Shown here: in pieces, positions 7,434 to 10,705 of the stretch
How positions within the stretch are numbered: the stretch's first letter is position 1
Layout of the letters: each line of letters starts with the position of its first letter
The notes under the pieces: generated by a model
What the model was told of the DNA's origin: nothing
What the model saw: only the letters and a program-made list of their open reading frames with translations
Database searches by the model: none
Position numbers and translations under genes: made by a program
Source: Bacteroidota bacterium
Lineage (GTDB): Bacteria > Bacteroidota > Bacteroidia > 2-12-FULL-35-15
Reading direction: 5' to 3'
Assembly (NCBI GenBank): GCA_021413595.1
Contig: JAIOQD010000597.1
Location: 1-10,705, forward strand
Length of the DNA stretch: 10,705 nt

Positions 7434-8237
7434 ATGAAAAAAACACTTCTTGCTGTATTTAGTTTGTTTGTTTCAACTGTTAGTTTTGCTACTGGCGTAA
7501 TTGTGTTGGAAGGAAACTACCAAGGGAAAAATCTTTATGTTCAAAATCCATTTGCGAGTTCTGGTGTAGGATATTGCGTGCAAGAGGTGAGAGTAAACGG
7601 AAGTGTTACTACTGACGAGGTTGCATCCAGTGCATTTGAAATTGATTTTAGAAATTTGCAATTAAAAATCGGAGATAAAATAGAAGTAAAAATCACTCAT
7701 AAGGATGATTGCAAGCCAAAAGTATTAAATCCGGAGGTGTTAAAACCAAAAAGTACTTTCGAGATTGTTGCAATGGCAGTAGAATCTGATTTAACCTTAA
7801 AATGGTCAACTAAAGCAGAAAGTGGTAAACTAACCTATACAATTGAACAATTCCGTTGGAACAAATGGGTTAAAGTTGGTGATGTAGAAGGAGCTGGGAC
7901 TGCTGATCTTAATAATTATTCATTTAAAGTTGTACCTCACTTCAAGAAAAACCAATACCGCGTTAAGCAAATTGATTACACAGGGCAACCAAGATTTTCA
8001 AAAACAGTTGATTATATGTCAACTACTCCAGAAATTACATTTAGCCCGGCTAAAGTATCAAAATCAATTAACTTTCTTGCAGGTGAAACACCGGCAGAAA
8101 CAATGTTTGAAATCTATGACCAATATGGTAATATTGTTAAACGAGGATTTGCGTCAACAATTGATGCGTCTAACCTTCCAAAAGGAGCATATTACCTAAA
8201 CTACGACAATAAGATGGGTGAGTTCATCAAAAAATAA
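7434..8237 (+). CDS. Exported protein with T9SS-like C-terminal sorting domain
   Basis: The 267-residue product starts with a clear Sec signal, MKKTLLAVFSLFVSTVSFA, probably cleaved near residue 19-20. Residues about 20-100 form a beta-rich region with two cysteines (Cys48, Cys93) that could pair. Residues about 108-196 resemble the sandwich that precedes the sorting signal in many Bacteroidota secreted proteins: LTLKWSTKAESGKLTYTIEQ, WVKVGDVEG and NQYRVKQIDYTGQPRFSK. The last 70 residues end with FEIYDQYGNIVKRG, SNLPKGAYYLNYD and a terminal EFIKK, the pattern of type IX secretion sorting domains. I infer export across the outer membrane, perhaps with surface anchoring. No enzyme motif is seen and the function is unknown. 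It is monocistronic, with a terminator 20 nt downstream. Confidence 0.82.
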   Translation: MKKTLLAVFSLFVSTVSFATGVIVLEGNYQGKNLYVQNPFASSGVGYCVQEVRVNGSVTTDEVASSAFEIDFRNLQLKIGDKIEVKITHKDDCKPKVLNPEVLKPKSTFEIVAMAVESDLTLKWSTKAESGKLTYTIEQFRWNKWVKVGDVEGAGTADLNNYSFKVVPHFKKNQYRVKQIDYTGQPRFSKTVDYMSTTPEITFSPAKVSKSINFLAGETPAETMFEIYDQYGNIVKRGFASTIDASNLPKGAYYLNYDNKMGEFIKK

Positions 8238-8256
8238 TACTAAATAACATTTCAAT

Positions 8257-8291
8257 AAAAAATCCCGAATTTAAAAATCGGGATTTTTTTT
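8257..8291 (+). terminator. Rho-independent terminator of the secreted protein gene
   Basis: A 12-bp perfect stem, AAAAAATCCCGA (8257-8268) with TCGGGATTTTTT (8278-8289), has a 9-nt loop and ends in a run of eight Ts. It lies 20 nt after the stop codon of the secreted protein gene and 24 nt before the epimerase start. Confidence 0.88.
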
Positions 8292-8314
8292 GTGCTAATT
8301 AAAACGCTTGTAAT

Positions 8315-8716
8315 ATGTTAAAAATAGAGCATTTGGGAATTGCTGTAAAAAATCTGGAACAATCTAATATGTTGTTTACCAAGTTATTTGGGAAGGCTCC
8401 ATATAAATTAGAAACAGTAGCCAGTGAACATGTTTCTACCTCATTTTTTATGATGGGAGACAGTAAAATAGAATTACTTGAAGCTACGAATACAGATAGC
8501 CCCATTGCTAAATTTATTGAGAAAAAAGGCGAAGGTATCCATCACATTGCTTTTGAGGTATCGGATATTTATGCTGAAATGAAACGTTTGAAAAGCGAAG
8601 GTTTTACGCTGCTTTCGGAAGAACCTAAAAAAGGGGCAGACAATAAGTTGATCTGCTTTTTACATCCCAAAACAAGTAATGGGGTGTTAATTGAATTGTG
8701 TCAGGAGATAAAATAA
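8315..8716 (+). CDS. mce: Methylmalonyl-CoA epimerase
   Basis: The 133-residue product belongs to the vicinal-oxygen-chelate (glyoxalase/bleomycin-resistance) superfamily and fits methylmalonyl-CoA epimerase. It interconverts (2R)- and (2S)-methylmalonyl-CoA, linking propionyl-CoA and succinyl-CoA through methylmalonyl-CoA mutase. Two beta-alpha-beta-beta-beta units are visible. Metal-site residues sit where expected: His6 in KIEHLGIAV, Glu53 in KIELLE (Gln in the Propionibacterium enzyme, Glu in many others), His77 in GIHHIAFEV and Glu127 in GVLIELCQ. The length is typical. The gene begins just after a strong terminator, so it needs its own promoter, which I could not identify. No mutase subunit is next to it. 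Confidence 0.93.
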   Translation: MLKIEHLGIAVKNLEQSNMLFTKLFGKAPYKLETVASEHVSTSFFMMGDSKIELLEATNTDSPIAKFIEKKGEGIHHIAFEVSDIYAEMKRLKSEGFTLLSEEPKKGADNKLICFLHPKTSNGVLIELCQEIK

Positions 8717-8750
8717 TTTTGCAATTTAAGCAATAAGCAATTTTCTTAAT

Positions 8751-8782
8751 ACCCTGACAGGGTTTCAAGCCCTGTTAGGGGT
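8751..8782. repeat. Palindromic repeat (CCCTGACAGGG type) between convergent genes
   Basis: ACCCTGACAGGG (8751-8762) and CCCTGTTAGGGGT (8770-8782) flank TTTCAAG. Each half is itself nearly palindromic and the halves pair with each other, giving a stem of about 12 bp with mismatches. It sits between the 3' ends of mce and the HAD gene. I infer a dispersed intergenic palindrome that may double as a weak bidirectional terminator. Confidence 0.55.
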
Positions 8783-8819
8783 AAAATCAGGTCAAAATTT
8801 GGTCAATAGGTAGTGGGCA

Positions 8820-9461
8820 TTAAGCGGTTGGCGATTTAAACAAATCCAAAACAGTTTCCTTTTTTACATCCAGCCAATAGGTATGAATACCTGATTTTTT
8901 AGCCCCTTCTATGTGTTGTATAGAATCATCAATAAATAAAGTTTCATTCGGGTCCAGGTTGTTTTCCGACAAAACCAATTCAAAAATTTCCGCATCCGGT
9001 TTTCTCATCCCTACCTCGTAAGATAAATACACCCTCTCGAAATAACCTGAAAGATCGGGTATTCCGAATGTTTCCTGCAAGTAGTTGTTGATATATTGGA
9101 TATGGATCTCATTGGTATTACTCAATAAAAAAATACGATGCTTTGTTTTCAACTGTTGCAACAAATGCAAACGTTCAGGAGGTAAATCAAGCAGCATGGT
9201 ATTCCAGGCTTTGTCGATAATATCATCATCAATAGGTGTGTTGAAGCAACTTTTTACGTGATTTCTGAAGATTTCAGAAGAAATCTGTCCTTTCTCATAT
9301 AAATCAAATAATTTTGTTTGATTCGCTTTTGAAAACAGTTTATCAAAATCGCTGAGTCCTAGATCGGAAAAAGCTTTAGTAGCTAGTGAATAATCGATGT
9401 TGAGCAATACACCACCCAGATCGAAAATGATGTTTTTATATTTATTTGCAGGATTTGTCAT
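8820..9461 (-). CDS. HAD-family phosphatase, YihX-like (subfamily IA)
   Basis: The product is a haloacid-dehalogenase-type hydrolase of 213 residues from the ATG at 9461. Motif I is IIFDLGGVLLNID, with nucleophile Asp14; the usual second Asp at +2 is Gly16, as in the hhDhGG group that includes glucose-1-phosphatase YihX and the phosphatase domain of soluble epoxide hydrolase. Motif II is LLSNTN (Ser114), motif III is Lys154 in MRKPDAEIFE, and motif IV is LFIDDS (Asp178-Asp179). A helical cap occupies about 25-95. A sugar or nucleotide phosphate is the likely substrate but cannot be specified. A GTG at 9494 would add 11 residues, but it falls within the apparent -7 box, so I chose the ATG. The gene converges on mce. 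Confidence 0.88.
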   Translation of the reverse strand: MTNPANKYKNIIFDLGGVLLNIDYSLATKAFSDLGLSDFDKLFSKANQTKLFDLYEKGQISSEIFRNHVKSCFNTPIDDDIIDKAWNTMLLDLPPERLHLLQQLKTKHRIFLLSNTNEIHIQYINNYLQETFGIPDLSGYFERVYLSYEVGMRKPDAEIFELVLSENNLDPNETLFIDDSIQHIEGAKKSGIHTYWLDVKKETVLDLFKSPTA

Positions 9462-9493
9462 AATAAACCGGGAATACCTTTGTTTTTTGCGCA

Positions 9494-9525
9494 CAAATAT
9501 ATAGTTTTGCAGTTCAAAATTGCAA
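9494..9525 (-). promoter_or_regulatory. Promoter of the HAD phosphatase gene
   Basis: On the minus strand, TATATTTG (9501-9494) matches the Bacteroidota -7 consensus TAnnTTTG. A TTG (9525-9523) lies 21 nt upstream, matching the -33 element spacing. The -7 box ends 32 nt before the ATG at 9461, which supports that start over the upstream GTG. Confidence 0.55.
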
Positions 9526-9537
9526 TTAAATGCAATT

Positions 9538-9588
9538 GGGCCTATAGCTCATTCGGTTAGAGCAACAGACTCATAATCTGTGGGTGGT
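9538..9588 (+). tRNA. Truncated tRNA-Met (CAT), 5' half only
   Basis: The 5' acceptor strand GGGCCTA (9538-9544), T8, A9, D stem GCTC/GAGC (9547-9550, 9560-9563) with GG in the D loop, and anticodon stem ACAGA/TCTGT (9565-9569, 9577-9581) around loop CTCATAA are all intact. The anticodon is CAT, and the body fits Bacteroidota elongator tRNA-Met. After GGGTGGTTC the T stem cannot form, and no TAGGCCC-like 3' acceptor strand follows, so the molecule cannot be functional as it stands. The break near 9582-9590 coincides with a change to gene-poor DNA. A decayed attachment site, a rearrangement breakpoint or a chimeric assembly join are the candidate causes. Confidence 0.75.
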
Positions 9589-9747
9589 TCTCATAATACT
9601 CAATATTCATAAGCCTTTCATATATCCAACTTCTTTTTGTGCACGTAGTATGCAAGTTTTGAGTCTGATTTATAATTTATTTGATTGTAAAGTAAGTTAA
9701 GATTACTGAATTTTCCATCATGTTAGATATGAATTCTTGAAGGTATA

Positions 9748-9776
9748 ATCAGGGAAGTTTATCTCACCTCCCTGAT
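9748..9776. terminator. Hairpin after the broken DUF6876-like gene
   Basis: ATCAGGGA (9748-9755) pairs perfectly with TCCCTGAT (9769-9776) around a 13-nt loop. It starts 11 nt beyond the stop of the minus-strand pseudogene, so it probably was its terminator, but no strong T run follows on the minus strand. The rest of 9590-9786 shows no gene. Confidence 0.5.
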
Positions 9777-9786
9777 CTTGTTTACA

Positions 9787-10030
9787 CTAATTTTCTGACG
9801 GTAATAATGCAACTCCATCTACAAGAAATATAGTTATTCCTTCATTAATTGGGAAATCGCTGTAGGAAATATACTGAGTTGCTAACTTTTTATCATTGCC
9901 ATCAGTTGCAACAATACTCCAACCTATTGATTTGGATTTTTTGAGTGTCCAAGTTTGAATAGTAGTGTTCTGTACCTGTGAATTGTTCCAAATGCATTTT
10001 TAGTACTTCTGGGTTGATTGTTTCTGTCAT
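9787..10030 (-). pseudogene. DUF6876-like gene with internal out-of-frame deletion
   Basis: From the ATG at 10030 the frame reads MTETINPEVLKMHLEQFTGTEHYYSN, then loses sense and stops at 9902. Shifted by one frame, from about 9956, the sequence reads QTWTLKKSKSIGWSIVATDG, then LATQYISYSDFPINEGITIF and LVDGVALLPSEN, stopping at TAG (9789-9787). From memory of the family, FTGTEHYY is the N-terminal signature of DUF6876 proteins and the Trp-rich segment, SDFP and LLPSE are the C-terminal signature. Intact members are about 100-120 residues, so about 30-45 residues from the middle (normally the YTDGVKYL...AYWL part) are missing, with loss of frame at the join near 9955-9965. The function of DUF6876 is unknown. 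Such proteins are often found on plasmids and phages, which suits the tRNA-proximal setting. Confidence 0.68.
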
Positions 10031-10060
10031 TTTATATTGTTTTTAAGGTTAATAATAAAA

Positions 10061-10096
10061 AAGGTAGAGGGACTGTAATAGTCAACCTACTACCTT
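10061..10096. promoter_or_regulatory. Hairpin upstream of the broken DUF6876-like gene
   Basis: AAGGTAG (10061-10067) pairs with CTACCTT (10090-10096). Inside, AGG pairs with CCT (10086-10088) and GACT (10071-10074) with AGTC (10080-10083), giving a bulged stem of 14 bp. It lies 30 nt before the pseudogene start on the minus strand and just before the structured region that follows. It could be a leader hairpin, an operator or a terminator. Confidence 0.4.
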
Positions 10097-10099
10097 ATG

Positions 10100-10705
10100 G
10101 AGTGATATAGTATAAATACTTGTCTGCCCCAATGTCAAGTATAAATGGAGTTATGTATAGAAGGTATTTATAAAGTCGTAAAATATTTGTTGGAAGCTGT
10201 TTAGCTGAACTACAAATATTTTATGAAACCCTGCTGGAGGCAACATGCAGTATATAAATATGACTATATATGACTACCGAAACATAGGTGGGAGGTATTT
10301 ATGGGTTCTTACCCATGAACCGACCCATGTAGAAGCATCAGGTGTAGAGAATACCATAAAGAATATTTCACTTTTATAGTGAAATAAAAACAGACATTAC
10401 ATGATCCCTGTTGCTTTTACACAAAGACGTGAGATTAGGAGCTTGTGGGGAGGAAGGTCTGAAGCCAAAGTTGAGAGGTGATATAGTCATGGGGTCTGGG
10501 GGCACAGGCAACCACAAATTCTGATGAAAGAGATACTGTTCTTATGCCAAGCCCCCAGATATACAATGAAGACTTGGCTTGTGTGTGTCTGAATGACAGA
10601 AATTATTAATTGCCTTACCAAATTATGGGTATTAAGAAAGGCAATTGATAATTTATACCTTATAATACTAGGACACAGTAATGTAATCAAAACATGAAGT
10701 ACAAG
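10100..10705 (+). ncRNA. Large structured RNA, possibly group II intron domain I, open at right edge
   Basis: This stretch lacks a credible gene but is dense in helices: ATAAATAC (10112-10119) with GTATTTAT (10164-10171), an 11-bp perfect stem AAAATATTTGT (10180-10190) with ACAAATATTTT (10212-10222), ATGGGT-TCTT-ACCCAT (10301-10316), a 9-bp perfect stem TATTTCACT/AGTGAAATA (10364-10386), TCTGGGGGC (10495-10503) with GCCCCCAGA (10551-10559), and a 16-bp stem (10601-10616 with 10638-10653) broken only by a T.G pair. Strings such as CCCTGCTGGAGGCAACATG, ACCGAAACATAGGTGGG and GAGGAAGGTCTGAAG look to me like group II intron domain I. The 5' end is unclear: no perfect GTGYG is seen, with GTGAT at 10102 a weak candidate. 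Strand and class are inference. Domains V-VI and any reverse transcriptase would lie past the edge. Confidence 0.4.
10601..10653. repeat. 16-bp near-perfect inverted repeat
   Basis: AATTATTAATTGCCTT (10601-10616) pairs with AAGGCAATTGATAATT (10638-10653), every position Watson-Crick except one T.G. An inner ACC/GGT (10617-10619, 10628-10630) could extend it. It is the longest helix in the right-hand structured region and would form on either strand. Confidence 0.7.

Noticed and set aside
9462..9494. GTG start adding 11 residues to the HAD phosphatase
   Set aside because: The GTG overlaps the end of a good -7 promoter box, so it would lie at or before the transcription start; the ATG at 9461 fits the family N-terminus.
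9582..9610. Completion of the tRNA by an intron in the T arm
   Set aside because: No sequence matching the missing T-stem strand and acceptor strand occurs downstream in the window, so a spliced full tRNA is not supported.
10487..10690. 67-codon open frame on the minus strand in the right-hand region
   Set aside because: It runs across two strong inverted repeats (the 10551 arm and 10601-10653), shows no recognisable domain and has no supporting start context; the RNA structure explains the region better.
9590..10705. Integrase, transposase or CRISPR array expected at a tRNA-linked element
   Set aside because: I read both strands and found no recombinase motif and no regularly spaced repeat; any integrase would have to lie beyond the window.

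Overview
The window is about 10.7 kb of AT-rich DNA from a member of the Bacteroidota. The evidence is a SusC-like TonB receptor with an N-terminal carboxypeptidase-like domain, an exported protein with a C-terminus like a type IX secretion (T9SS) sorting domain, Bacteroidota-type -7 boxes (TAnnTTTG), A-rich leaders instead of strong Shine-Dalgarno sites, and short palindromic intergenic repeats of a kind common in this phylum. Genus cannot be read from the sequence.

Layout, left half: an alpha/beta hydrolase cut by the left edge (minus strand), then dprA (minus). A divergent intergenic region follows, then a 771-residue TonB-dependent receptor (plus). A 284-nt gap holds a MITE-like element of about 190 nt. 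Next is nbaC, 3-hydroxyanthranilate 3,4-dioxygenase (plus), and a bidirectional terminator shared with a convergent family-5 substrate-binding lipoprotein gene (minus). That gene carries an in-frame amber codon just after its lipoprotein signal.

Layout, right half: a secreted protein of the T9SS type (plus) ends in a strong terminator, followed by methylmalonyl-CoA epimerase (plus). A palindromic repeat separates it from a convergent HAD phosphatase (minus). The genes up to here are ordinary chromosomal housekeeping and metabolic genes, mostly monocistronic, with no evident shared pathway.

From about 9.54 kb the character changes. A tRNA-Met (CAT) gene starts normally but loses its T arm and 3' acceptor strand near 9588. 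What follows has no intact gene: a DUF6876-like gene broken by an internal out-of-frame deletion (minus), then about 600 nt dense in perfect and near-perfect hairpins running off the right edge. I read that stretch as a large structured RNA, possibly domain I of a group II intron whose reverse transcriptase would lie beyond the window. Together these look like the decayed edge of a mobile element or a rearrangement breakpoint at a tRNA. This right end, the amber codon and the MITE-like element are the parts most worth checking.
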